In this document: positions 41,710 through 50,080 of the stretch, piece after piece
How positions within the stretch are numbered: the stretch's first letter is position 1
Layout of the letters: each line of letters starts with the position of its first letter
Assembly: GCA_005046945.1 (NCBI GenBank)
Contig: SUSS01000015.1
Coordinates: forward strand, 1 to 57,909
DNA length: 57,909 nt
Reading direction: 5' to 3'
DNA from: Tissierella creatinini
GTDB lineage: Bacteria > Bacillota > Clostridia > Tissierellales > Tissierellaceae
Position numbers and translations under genes: made by a program
Notes under the pieces: model-generated
Database searches by the model: none
The model's input: the letters and a program-made list of their open reading frames with translations, nothing else
What the model was told of the DNA's origin: nothing

Positions 41710-41747
41710 GGACAATAGGGTAGATTTTATCCCTATTGTCCCTTTTT
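41710..41747. terminator. bidirectional terminator
   Basis: Perfect 11-bp arms GGACAATAGGG / CCCTATTGTCC followed by CTTTTT; it also closes the minus-strand paaK-ACT transcript. Confidence 0.88.
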
Positions 41748-41776
41748 ACAAATATTTGCAACAATTTAAAGGCAAA

Positions 41777-42214
41777 TTACTTATCTATAAAACATATATC
41801 ATCACAGTCTAAGAGCCTGCAATTTTTACTATCCTTCAAAACTTCTTTTGCCTTCTCCATGTTATCAACTCTTACTATAATAATAACTTTATCGTTATTA
41901 ATAGGTAGACATGCATAAGTGTATTCAATAGATATTTGATTTGATGCAAGTTCCTTAATAGCATTTAACATGGAACCCTTGGTATCATCTATCTCTAAAC
42001 CAAGTACATCAGTCTCCTTCACAGCAAACCCAGCTTCCTTTAATTTTTCCACAGCATCTTTTGGTCTATCAAGTATTAATCTGAATATACCATAGTCCGA
42101 TGTTTCTGCCACAGAAATGGATCTTAAACTGATTTCGTTGTCATTTAATATCTCTAGGACTTTTTCTAGTCTCCCAGGCTTATTTTCTAAAAATACGGAT
42201 ACCTGACTTATCAT
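41777..42214 (-). CDS. tandem ACT-domain protein
   Basis: A 145-residue protein with two ACT domains. The first is MISQVSVFLENKPGRLEKVL (residues 1-20) and EISLRSISVAETSDYGIFRL; the second, ISIEYTYACLPINNDKVIII, starts near residue 90. It has no catalytic domain and resembles ACT proteins that accompany phenylacetate-CoA ligases in anaerobes. An amino-acid-binding modulator of the adjacent ligase, possibly sensing Phe, is a reasonable inference. It lies 11 bp after paaK in an operon behind a Phe T-box. Confidence 0.88.
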   Translation of the reverse strand: MISQVSVFLENKPGRLEKVLEILNDNEISLRSISVAETSDYGIFRLILDRPKDAVEKLKEAGFAVKETDVLGLEIDDTKGSMLNAIKELASNQISIEYTYACLPINNDKVIIIVRVDNMEKAKEVLKDSKNCRLLDCDDICFIDK

Positions 42215-42225
42215 TCCAACACCTC

Positions 42226-43524
42226 CTAATAGTTTCTTTTATCTATTACCCTTTTAGCCTTTCCCTCACTCCTAGGGATACTTCTTGGCTCCACAAGAGT
42301 TACCTTTGAACTTATTTGAAGAACAGATGAAAGTCTCTGTCTAATCATATTCGCGAGTGATTCTAGATTTTTAATCTTATCGGAGAAGAGGTTGTCAGTT
42401 ACCTCAACTTGTACTTCCAAACAGTCCAGTGTACCTTCTCTAGTAACTACTAATTGATAATGAGGCTCTAGCTCACCAATTTGTAACAACACGTCCTCAA
42501 TTTGTGAAGGAAATACATTGACTCCTCTGATTATAATCATATCATCAGACCTTCCCATGACCCTTTCCATTCTTACATGAGTCCTACCACACTCACATAA
42601 CTCATTGTGTAAAGCGGTTAAGTCCCTAGTTCTATATCGAAGAAGTGGAATTCCCTCCTTGGTAATACTGGTAAATACAAGCTCTCCCAAAGATCCATAA
42701 GGCAATGGCTCAAGGCTTACAGGATCTACTATTTCAGGGTAGAAGTGGTCTTCCCATATATGCATGCCATTCTTACAACTACATTCCGAAGCAACTCCAG
42801 GTCCACAAATTTCAGACAGTCCATATATATTATGTGCACTAATATTTAGCTTCTTCTCGATTTCCTTGCGCATATTCTCAGACCATGGCTCTGCACCAAA
42901 AATTCCAGACTTTAAGTCCAACTCTTCAGGTGATATTCCTTGGTCCTTTAAAGCATCTGCTAGAAAAAGAGCATAGGAAGGAGTACAGGCAAGAAATGTA
43001 GTATGAAAGTCCTTCATAAGCATTATCTGACGATCTGTATTCCCTGAAGATATTGGAATAGTTGAGGCTCCAAGTCGTTCTGCACCATAGTGAAGACCTA
43101 GACCGCCAGTAAAAAGCCCATAACCATAGGCTATTTGGATAACTGAATTTGAGCTTCCCCCAGCTGCTACGATTGACCTTGCACAGACTTCAGCCCAATT
43201 GTTTAGATCTTCTCTTGTATATCCAACTACTATAGGCTTTCCTGTAGTTCCTGAAGATGCATGAAGCCTGACAATCTGACTTAAATCCGTGGCAAACAGA
43301 CCATAGGGATAATTGTCTCTTAAATCCTGTTTTGTTGTAAAAGGTAGCTTAGATATATCCTCTATACCCCTTATATCCTCTGGGTAAATATCTAATTCTT
43401 GAAATTTATTTCTATAAAATGGTACATTATGATAGATTCTTCTCAACATCTTTGAAAATCTATTATTTTGAATCTCAGTTAACTCTTCTCTCGAAATTCT
43501 TTCGATTCTCTCATTCCAATACAT
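42226..43524 (-). CDS. paaK: phenylacetate--CoA ligase (AMP-forming), Phe T-box-controlled copy
   Basis: Adenylate-forming ligase of 432 residues activating phenylacetate, or a related arylacetate, to its CoA thioester. It starts [21 protein letters not shown]-loop [16 protein letters not shown] (about residues 86-101), Y-G-L-S-E motif as [11 protein letters not shown], and the hinge/C-domain [33 protein letters not shown] 43522-43524 fits the family start; a GTG four codons upstream is also possible. First gene of the paaK-ACT operon. The second copy at 52.5 kb is clearly paralogous. Confidence 0.93.
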   Translation of the reverse strand: MYWNERIERISREELTEIQNNRFSKMLRRIYHNVPFYRNKFQELDIYPEDIRGIEDISKLPFTTKQDLRDNYPYGLFATDLSQIVRLHASSGTTGKPIVVGYTREDLNNWAEVCARSIVAAGGSSNSVIQIAYGYGLFTGGLGLHYGAERLGASTIPISSGNTDRQIMLMKDFHTTFLACTPSYALFLADALKDQGISPEELDLKSGIFGAEPWSENMRKEIEKKLNISAHNIYGLSEICGPGVASECSCKNGMHIWEDHFYPEIVDPVSLEPLPYGSLGELVFTSITKEGIPLLRYRTRDLTALHNELCECGRTHVRMERVMGRSDDMIIIRGVNVFPSQIEDVLLQIGELEPHYQLVVTREGTLDCLEVQVEVTDNLFSDKIKNLESLANMIRQRLSSVLQISSKVTLVEPRSIPRSEGKAKRVIDKRNY

Positions 43525-43562
43525 ATTTAACACCAACCCTTATTTTTTTATACACTAATATT

Positions 43563-43849
43563 AAAAAATCCTTCGCACCTATAAACAAATATAAATATGT
43601 TCATAGGGACGAAGGATTAGATTCCGTGGTACCACCCTGATTATAGTTATAACAACTATCTCTTAAAGGTCTATCAACCTTTTTGCTCTGTAACGTGAGT
43701 CACGTATCTGTCTACTCGCTAAGCTTTAAACAGACATGCTCTGCAGTGAATATTCCATATCAAATCCATTACCGGCTTTCACTAACCCCGGCTCTCTAGA
43801 AATGAACCTCAATATCTTTCTCTGCTTCAATGCACTAAATATTGTATTA
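43563..43849 (-). promoter_or_regulatory. Phe T-box riboswitch (paaK-ACT leader)
   Basis: Lower Stem I GCAG/CTGC; the 3' specifier-loop half GGAATATTCA places TTC (Phe) right before the conserved A and the stem (complement at 43748-43750). Distal Stem I motif GAGAGCCGGGG...GTGAAAGCCGG. Antiterminator bulge CAGGGTGGTACCACGG. The terminator has arms AATCCTTCG and CGAAGGATT (43563-43618) and a T run. A T-box over a phenylacetate ligase indicates expression when Phe-tRNA runs short. Confidence 0.9.
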
Positions 43850-43854
43850 AATGA

Positions 43855-43883
43855 ATAATAAACCATTATAAATATTTTGTCAA
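43855..43883 (-). promoter_or_regulatory. sigma-A promoter of paaK-ACT
   Basis: TTGACA (43878-43883), 17-base spacer, TATTAT (43855-43860) on the minus strand. Confidence 0.82.
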
Positions 43884-43956
43884 CACTAAATTTAAGACAG
43901 CCAGAGAGAAAGTGATTAACCCCTTATTTTAACCTACTATAATTATTAATTAGCCC

Positions 43957-43985
43957 GTGACATTAATCACAAAAGAGGATATAAT
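43957..43985 (+). promoter_or_regulatory. promoter ahead of element copy B and the ABC ATPase gene
   Basis: GTGACA (43957-43962), 17-base spacer, TATAAT (43980-43985). Divergent from the paaK promoter, about 75 bp away. The transcript would begin just before element copy B. Confidence 0.65.
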
Positions 43986-43996
43986 TTTTAATCATA

Positions 43997-44076
43997 ACGA
44001 GGTGGTATATCCTAATCACTCACCTCGTTGCAATGGTGTGAAGTAATTGCTAAGCAATTACCTCTGATATTTAAAA
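43997..44076 (+). repeat. dispersed two-hairpin element, copy B (ABC ATPase leader)
   Basis: AACGAGGTG-loop (GTATATCCTAATCACT)-CACCTCGTT forms a perfect 9-bp first stem. Then TGCAATGGTGTGAA, a second hairpin GTAATTGC-TAA-GCAATTAC (44043-44061), and the end CTCTGATATTTAAA, which abuts the AAGGAG ribosome site of the gene. CACC can pair with the upstream GGTG or the downstream GGTG, giving two exclusive folds. Confidence 0.75.
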
Positions 44077-44089
44077 GGAGTTGAGTATA

Positions 44090-44872
44090 TTGATAATCGA
44101 ATTGAAAAATGTATCCATTACAAGAAATTCCAAGTATTTGCTTAAAGATATAGATTGGACCATTAACCAAGGTGAGCACTGGGCAATACTTGGTTTGAAT
44201 GGAGCTGGTAAGACTACTCTATTGAATATGATAAACGGATATATATTCCCATCAAAAGGTGAATTGAATGTTCTTGGTAAAACCATAGGGCAATATGATA
44301 TGAGAAAGCTTAGAAAATCTATAGGGTGGGTTAGTTCCTCTATCCAAGAGAAATTCCATGATTATAGTACAGCTAAGGATATAGTTATGAGCGGAAAGTT
44401 TGCTACTGTTGATCTTTATGATGATATTACTGAAAACGATCGTGAATACGCAAATCAATGCCTTGAAAGGCTTAATATTAAAGAGCTTGGGGATAGAGAA
44501 TATAGAACCTTTTCACAAGGCGAAAAACAGAGGGTATTAATTGCAAGAGGTTTAATGGCAGAACCAGAATTACTTATTCTAGATGAGCCGTGTACAGGGC
44601 TGGATATAATTGCACGTGAAAAGCTTTTAGATATTATAAGGGATTTAAGCGAAGATGAAAGTGCCCCCACTCTTATTTACGTAACCCATCATACTGAGGA
44701 AATTCTGCCAAACTTCTCACATACATTACTCCTGAGACGAGGTGAGGTTCACTCTGCAGGAATTACTGATGAAATCCTTAATAAGGAAAATTTATCAGAT
44801 TTTTTCGAGACTCCAATTGTATGTGAGAAATCAGGCGAAAGGGTTTTGCTGCACCTAGATTACGAAAGGTAA
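44090..44872 (+). CDS. ABC ATPase, ModF/YlmA-like, without a permease
   Basis: About 260 residues: Walker A LGLNGAGKTTLLNMI, signature FSQGEKQRVLIARGLMAEPE, Walker B LLILDEPCTGLD, H loop YVTHHTEEILP. The sequence type (WTINQGEHWAILGLNG) is that of the PhrA/ModF-like ABC group, whose role is unclear. No membrane subunit is near. The start is TTG 44090-44092, nine bases after AAGGAG; the TTG at 44081 touches the SD. Its leader is a copy of the dispersed element. It overlaps the convergent C_GCAxxG gene by 13 bases. Confidence 0.87.
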   Translation: MIIELKNVSITRNSKYLLKDIDWTINQGEHWAILGLNGAGKTTLLNMINGYIFPSKGELNVLGKTIGQYDMRKLRKSIGWVSSSIQEKFHDYSTAKDIVMSGKFATVDLYDDITENDREYANQCLERLNIKELGDREYRTFSQGEKQRVLIARGLMAEPELLILDEPCTGLDIIAREKLLDIIRDLSEDESAPTLIYVTHHTEEILPNFSHTLLLRRGEVHSAGITDEILNKENLSDFFETPIVCEKSGERVLLHLDYER

Positions 44873-45294
44873 CTCTTTAATATCTCTTCAAGGAGTTCTG
44901 CTGCTCTAGCCATTACTGGACCACAGCCCTTTGTTTCATCTCTGTGCAAGGGCTTTATCTCCTTGCATTCTAAGCTGCCAAACTCCTTTTCAAACATTTC
45001 TATCCATTTCTTTGTTGCTTCTTTTAAATGCTCATTTGTAGTAGGTTTATCTTGAGCCAATATCAAGCCCAATACTGCTAACGCTCCGGTAAATGCACCA
45101 CAAGTTTTTTCAGCATAAAATCCTCCTCCAAAAGGTACAATCGCCTTTAAAAATCTAGGATCTATATTTAGATTATAGTAGTCGTTACTAGAGTTTAATA
45201 TGGTTTCTGCACAATTATAATGATATAGATTTTTATCTTCACCATATTTATTTTCACTTTCTATATACTTTATTGCCTCATCCTTTAAAGCCAT
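44860..45294 (-). CDS. C_GCAxxG_C_C family probable redox protein
   Basis: A 144-residue protein with the cysteine pattern that names the family: Cys28 (HYNCAETIL), the GCAxxG-like block EKTCGAFTGALAVLGL (about 64-79), a later Cys (LECKEI, about 109) and CGPVMARAA (about 124). The spaced cysteines suggest metal or redox-cofactor binding; the function is unknown. Located 25 bp downstream of polC and possibly co-transcribed. Confidence 0.9.
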   Translation of the reverse strand: MALKDEAIKYIESENKYGEDKNLYHYNCAETILNSSNDYYNLNIDPRFLKAIVPFGGGFYAEKTCGAFTGALAVLGLILAQDKPTTNEHLKEATKKWIEMFEKEFGSLECKEIKPLHRDETKGCGPVMARAAELLEEILKSYLS

Positions 45295-45319
45295 AAAATC
45301 ACTCCTAAATTATTTTTTA

Positions 45320-48300
45320 TTATCCCATATCGAATAGGCTTAGCTGATCTCTTTCAGGTAAACCATTGAGGCACTTAAAATTCCTCAAGGCTTCTACTCC
45401 CGCGTTTCCAATTTTTCCACGCTTCATTAAATCTTCTACTGAATTGAAAGGCATATCCTGTGCTGCATTATATAGACTTTCTGCTGCTACATTTCCCATT
45501 CCTGCAATGCTATTGAATGGAGGCCTCAATTCTCCATCCTCTATTTGAAACTTAGTGGAATGTGATTTGTACAAGTCTATAGGCAGGAACTTAAAACCCC
45601 TTTCATACATCTCTAGTACTATTTCCAAATCATCATACATGTCCTTATCCTTTGGTGCTGCTTGATTTCCAAGCATATCTATTTCCTTTAGCTTTGCCTT
45701 TACCTTGTCCTTTCCATATATCATAAACTCTGCATCGAAGGCCTTAGCTCTAATACTGAAATATGCAGCATAATATGCTAATGGAATGTGTACCTTAAAC
45801 CAAGCAATTCTAAATGCCATCATTATATATGCTGCAGCGTGAGCCTTAGGAAACATATACTTAATCTTCTTACAGGAATCTATATACCATTCCGGAACGT
45901 CGTGGTCTCTCATATCCTGCTCGAATTTTGCCCACTTGTCAGGGTCTGATAAGGCCTTACCCTTACGTACTGTTTCCATTATCTTAAAAGCTGTATCAGG
46001 CTTCATGCCTTTTTTTATCAAGTAGACCATGATTTCATCTCTGGTACAGACTGCATCAGAGATTCTGGTTACTGTCCCATTATCTAAAAGATCCTTTGCA
46101 TTTCCCAACCACACATCGGTACCATGGGAAAGACCGGAGATACATATTAGATCCATAAAGGTCTTAGGCATAATATCTACAAGCATACCCCTTACAAATC
46201 TTGTACCGAATTCAGGTACTCCAAAGGTTCCAACCTTAGAATTTATCTGGTGCGGACTTACTCCAAGCGCCTCTGTAGATGAGAAAATACTCATGGTTTC
46301 TTTATCATCCATAGGAATCTTTTTCGGATCAACCCCTGTAATATCCTGAAGCATTCTAATTACAGTAGGGTCATCGTGTCCTAATATATCTAGTTTCAGT
46401 AGGTTTTGGTCTATGGAGTGATAGTCAAAATGAGTAGTAATAATCTCGGAGTCCGAGTCATCGGCAGGGTGCTGGACCGGACAGAATTCAAATATCTCTT
46501 TACCCTTTGGAACAACTATTATTCCACCTGGATGTTGTCCTGTAGTCCTTTTGATTCCCGTACAACCCTTGGAAAGTCTTGCGATTTCAGCCTTATTAAC
46601 CGTCATCTCCTTCTCTTCGAAGTACTTTTTCACATATCCAAATGCAGTTTTATCGGCTATTGTGCCGATAGTTCCAGCTTTAAAAGTAGTTCCTTTTCCA
46701 AATATAACCTCGGTGTACTTATGCGCTCGAGCTTGATATTCTCCAGAGAAGTTAAGGTCGATATCAGGTTCTTTATCTCCATTGAATCCAAGGAAAGTCT
46801 CAAATGGTATATCTATTCCATCCTTCTCCATGGTCTCCCCACATTGAGGGCATTCCTTGTCTGGAAGGTCAAAACCTACATTTATCCCATAATCAGCAAA
46901 ATCAGAAGACTTACATTTAGGGCACCTATAGTGAGGTGGTAGTGCGTTAACCTCTGTGATTCCAGTCATATAAGCCACTACAGACGAGCCTACGGAACCT
47001 CTAGACCCTACCAGATATCCATCTTCATTGGACTTCCATACTAATTTTTGAGCGATGATATACATAACGGAGAATCCGTTTTTAATGATAGAATCAAGTT
47101 CCCTATCCAGTCTATTCTGTACAAGGTCAGGCAAGGGATTCCCATATAATTCATAGGCCTTATTATAGGTTATATCCCTTAAGGTCTGTTCGCTACCCTC
47201 TATTTCAGGAGGGCATTTTTCGGCTGATATAGGACTAATATTATGACACATATCCGATATCATATTGGTGTTTTTAACTACTACTTCAAAGGCCTTTTCT
47301 CTTCCTAAATAGGAAAATTCCTCCAGCATTTCATCTGTTGTTCTTAGATAAAGAGGGGCTTGGTTATCTGCATCTTTAAAGCCTTGGCCTGCTTCCAATA
47401 TCCTTCTATAAATCTCATCCTCAGGATCTAAGAAATGTACATCCCCTGTAGCAACTACAGGCTTATTAAGCTTTTCACCTAAAGCAACTATCTTTCTATT
47501 GATTTCCTTTAGATATTCTCGATTAGGCACCTGCTCTTGTCTAGCTAAATAGTCATTATTCCCCAAAGGTTGAATCTCTAGATAATCATAGTAGCCCCCT
47601 ATATCTTCAATTTCCTCATCTGATTTCCCCAGTAGAATCGCTTGATAAAGCTCACCCTCACTACAAGCACTTCCAAGGATAAGCCCCTCTGAATAATTCT
47701 CATACATGCTTTTTAAGATCCGAGGTTTTTTATAGAAATAATCTAAATGGGAATAAGACACTAATCTATATAAGTTCTTAAGACCTATATAATCCTTGGC
47801 TAATATAATGGCATGATAAGTATTAAGCTTCTTATATTCATTTTTCTTAACCTCTTCATCAGCCTCATGGTTTTCAATATCCTCCAGGGTTTCAGCTCCC
47901 CTTTTCCTTAGCATATCAAGCATCACATTGAATATCTTTACAGTTGTACTAACATCATCTAGGGCTCTATGGGCAATTTCAACCTTGATACCTAAATTCT
48001 TAGCAATTCTTCCTAACTTATAGGTATTATATTCAGGAAACAAATCCTTAGCTAAGGACAATGTATCTATATAGGTGAAATCAAAATCATAACCTAAGAC
48101 ATTGGCATTATGCCTTAAAAAGCCCATATCAAACTCAGCATTATGGGCAACTAATACACATCCTTTGATAAAGTCCATTAACTTTGGAAATACCTTATCT
48201 ATGGTTTCTGCATTCTTTACCATATCATCTGTAATATTAGTAACCTCTACAACCCTAGCTGGAATCGGCTTTTCAGGGTTTACAAAACAGCTAAATTCGT

Positions 48301-49654
48301 CTATTACAAGACCATCTTTCACCTTCATAATACCTATTTCGGTGATCTTCTCAGTAACCGCAGAAAATCCTGTTGTCTCTAAGTCTAGTACGCAATAGGT
48401 GGTATCCAAGCCTTGTCCCCTTGAATTGGTAATAGGAGATTTTTTATCTGGTGCAAGATATGCTTCAACTCCATAGATTATCTTTATATCCGGATTGTCT
48501 CTGCCCAATAGCTTATGAGCTTCAGGGAAGGATTGAACTACACCGTGATCAGTAATTGCTATGGACTTCATGCCCCAATCCATAGCTCGCTTTATTAAAT
48601 CTTCTGCGCTAGTCATACCATCCATTTGACTCATCTTGGTATGCATATGAAGCTCTACCCTCTTATTTTCCGCCATATCTTGTCGTATTTTCTTTTTACC
48701 AATTGGAACCTCTATTAAGGTATTGGCAATGATCTCAATCTCTTGCGAAAAGGTACTATAACCTGCATTTCCAACTAATCTTATGCCTTTTGCTTTCTTA
48801 AGCCTTTTATATACTTCATTCCCTTCACCTTCCTTGATGAAAGACTTACAGGTTATGGAGCTTGTTTTATCATAGATGTTGAATGAAATAAGTGTTTTGC
48901 CACTCGATAGTTCCTTCGATTCTAAATCAAAGATCTCCCCTTCTATTGCAACCCTGCCCTCATTTGGAGATATGTCCGTGATGCTCACAATATTCTCCTT
49001 GATTTTAGAACTTCTTCCCAGAATAATAGAGCTATCATTGTCCTTTTTACCCAACTTTTCATCGGAGGCCTCGGTCTTAGTTTTTACGGGAACTATAGGC
49101 CTTATAGCTTTAGCTTCCTCTTGAACTATTTTTACCTCTTTTTGCTTCATTTCTTCTTGAAGTTTCTCCATCTCATCCTCAGAAATATCGTCTATGAAAT
49201 TTAAAGTATACATCTTTCCGGAAAACTTGAAGATTTCATCTCGGATTATCTCATCATAATTCATAGACTTTATTAGGTCTGCGGCAGGCATATTGAATTT
49301 AAAATCAATTGTTAAATCTCCTACTAGATAGTGACATTTTGCCATAATTGCTTTCAATGAAGGGTATTTGTCTGAAATTGAGGAAATTATTTGCCCAAAA
49401 TCGGATTTTTCAGGCACAATTTCTTCGCCTATATAATTGACAATTATCCTGGATTCCTCAAGGCAGAACCTTTCCTTAATAAAGCTATTAAGGTTTTCAA
49501 TCTCCCCATTATCAATATACTTATTGGAAGTTAGACTCATTTCAAGAGTTTTGGTCTCTTTAAACAAGGTTACCTTCTCTACTAAGGCAGTATTTATTCT
49601 TCCACTCAATTTACAATCGGGAAAAACTTCATTAATTCTTTTACGCAAATCCAT
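45320..49654 (-). CDS. polC: DNA polymerase III alpha subunit, PolC type
   Basis: Replicative polymerase of low-GC Gram-positives, 1444 residues. Order: N-terminal domains, an OB fold (about 215-315), a PHP domain (VELHMHTKMSQMDGMTSAED, about 333), a DnaQ-like proofreading exonuclease inserted in PHP (YCVLDLETTGFSAVTEKITE, about 419, with VAHNAEFDMGFL and HRALDDVSTT), the polymerase palm (GSRGSVGSSVVAYMTG; DIDLNFSGEYQ with catalytic aspartates), and a zinc motif CPKC/CPQC. Full length, no damage seen. Monocistronic or followed by the C_GCAxxG gene. Confidence 0.98.
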   Translation of the reverse strand: MDLRKRINEVFPDCKLSGRINTALVEKVTLFKETKTLEMSLTSNKYIDNGEIENLNSFIKERFCLEESRIIVNYIGEEIVPEKSDFGQIISSISDKYPSLKAIMAKCHYLVGDLTIDFKFNMPAADLIKSMNYDEIIRDEIFKFSGKMYTLNFIDDISEDEMEKLQEEMKQKEVKIVQEEAKAIRPIVPVKTKTEASDEKLGKKDNDSSIILGRSSKIKENIVSITDISPNEGRVAIEGEIFDLESKELSSGKTLISFNIYDKTSSITCKSFIKEGEGNEVYKRLKKAKGIRLVGNAGYSTFSQEIEIIANTLIEVPIGKKKIRQDMAENKRVELHMHTKMSQMDGMTSAEDLIKRAMDWGMKSIAITDHGVVQSFPEAHKLLGRDNPDIKIIYGVEAYLAPDKKSPITNSRGQGLDTTYCVLDLETTGFSAVTEKITEIGIMKVKDGLVIDEFSCFVNPEKPIPARVVEVTNITDDMVKNAETIDKVFPKLMDFIKGCVLVAHNAEFDMGFLRHNANVLGYDFDFTYIDTLSLAKDLFPEYNTYKLGRIAKNLGIKVEIAHRALDDVSTTVKIFNVMLDMLRKRGAETLEDIENHEADEEVKKNEYKKLNTYHAIILAKDYIGLKNLYRLVSYSHLDYFYKKPRILKSMYENYSEGLILGSACSEGELYQAILLGKSDEEIEDIGGYYDYLEIQPLGNNDYLARQEQVPNREYLKEINRKIVALGEKLNKPVVATGDVHFLDPEDEIYRRILEAGQGFKDADNQAPLYLRTTDEMLEEFSYLGREKAFEVVVKNTNMISDMCHNISPISAEKCPPEIEGSEQTLRDITYNKAYELYGNPLPDLVQNRLDRELDSIIKNGFSVMYIIAQKLVWKSNEDGYLVGSRGSVGSSVVAYMTGITEVNALPPHYRCPKCKSSDFADYGINVGFDLPDKECPQCGETMEKDGIDIPFETFLGFNGDKEPDIDLNFSGEYQARAHKYTEVIFGKGTTFKAGTIGTIADKTAFGYVKKYFEEKEMTVNKAEIARLSKGCTGIKRTTGQHPGGIIVVPKGKEIFEFCPVQHPADDSDSEIITTHFDYHSIDQNLLKLDILGHDDPTVIRMLQDITGVDPKKIPMDDKETMSIFSSTEALGVSPHQINSKVGTFGVPEFGTRFVRGMLVDIMPKTFMDLICISGLSHGTDVWLGNAKDLLDNGTVTRISDAVCTRDEIMVYLIKKGMKPDTAFKIMETVRKGKALSDPDKWAKFEQDMRDHDVPEWYIDSCKKIKYMFPKAHAAAYIMMAFRIAWFKVHIPLAYYAAYFSIRAKAFDAEFMIYGKDKVKAKLKEIDMLGNQAAPKDKDMYDDLEIVLEMYERGFKFLPIDLYKSHSTKFQIEDGELRPPFNSIAGMGNVAAESLYNAAQDMPFNSVEDLMKRGKIGNAGVEALRNFKCLNGLPERDQLSLFDMG

Positions 49655-49735
49655 TACCTCTTCCTAAAATCATCTATTAATATTATATAGGATAATTAAT
49701 AAAATTCATACCACCTATTGCCCCACAAAAAGTGT

Positions 49736-49764
49736 TTGACAATTTTTAATTATTGGAATATACT
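49736..49764 (+). promoter_or_regulatory. sigma-A promoter of iorA-iorB-paaK
   Basis: TTGACA (49736-49741), 17-base spacer, TATACT (49759-49764). Divergent from polC. Confidence 0.85.
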
Positions 49765-49770
49765 ATAAAA

Positions 49771-50044
49771 AATATCTTGAATTAAACCTTAGATTGAGAA
49801 TAGTAGTTATGCTTGATTATCTACAGAGAACTGCATAGGGTGAGATTGCAGTAGTATAGGGTATAATGAATGGACTCATGAGGGCGACAAGAAAGCTTTT
49901 AAAGTTAGTAATGGTTGACGGGACCTCCATCCGTTATCAAGGGAGCATATATATTTGTATATGAGAAAGTGGCCTCTTTGTAGGCAATTTAGGTGGTACC
50001 GCAGAGATTAAAGTCTTTGTCCTTTTCAGGACAAAGACTTTTTT
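49771..50044 (+). promoter_or_regulatory. Trp T-box riboswitch (iorA-iorB-paaK leader)
   Basis: Stem I lower stem TGAG/CTCA, 5' loop half AATAGTA, 3' half GAATGGA: specifier TGG at 49871-49873. Both loop halves are identical to those of the trpS leader, which independently supports Trp. Apical hairpin CTGCA...TGCAG. Antiterminator bulge TTAGGTGGTACCGCAG (49990-50005). Terminator AAGTCTTTGTCC / GGACAAAGACTT plus T residues (50011-50044). Confidence 0.93.
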
Positions 50045-50080
50045 GGTTTGGAAATAATTATTATGGAAGGTGTTGATTAT

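Noticed and set aside
43997-44076. Dispersed elements interpreted as group II intron domain V/VI remnants
   Set aside because: The GGTGTGA plus hairpin part resembles the intron end at 57.9 kb, but none has a domain V with the AGC/CGC triad and GNRA loop, and the first stem and ATATCC loop have no intron counterpart.
46406-46942. 178-codon plus-strand frame inside polC
   Set aside because: Antisense shadow of a highly conserved gene, with no SD and no recognisable domain.
49655-49735. Small gene between polC and the IOR promoter
   Set aside because: Short AT-rich spacer with no SD-start combination and no coding pattern.
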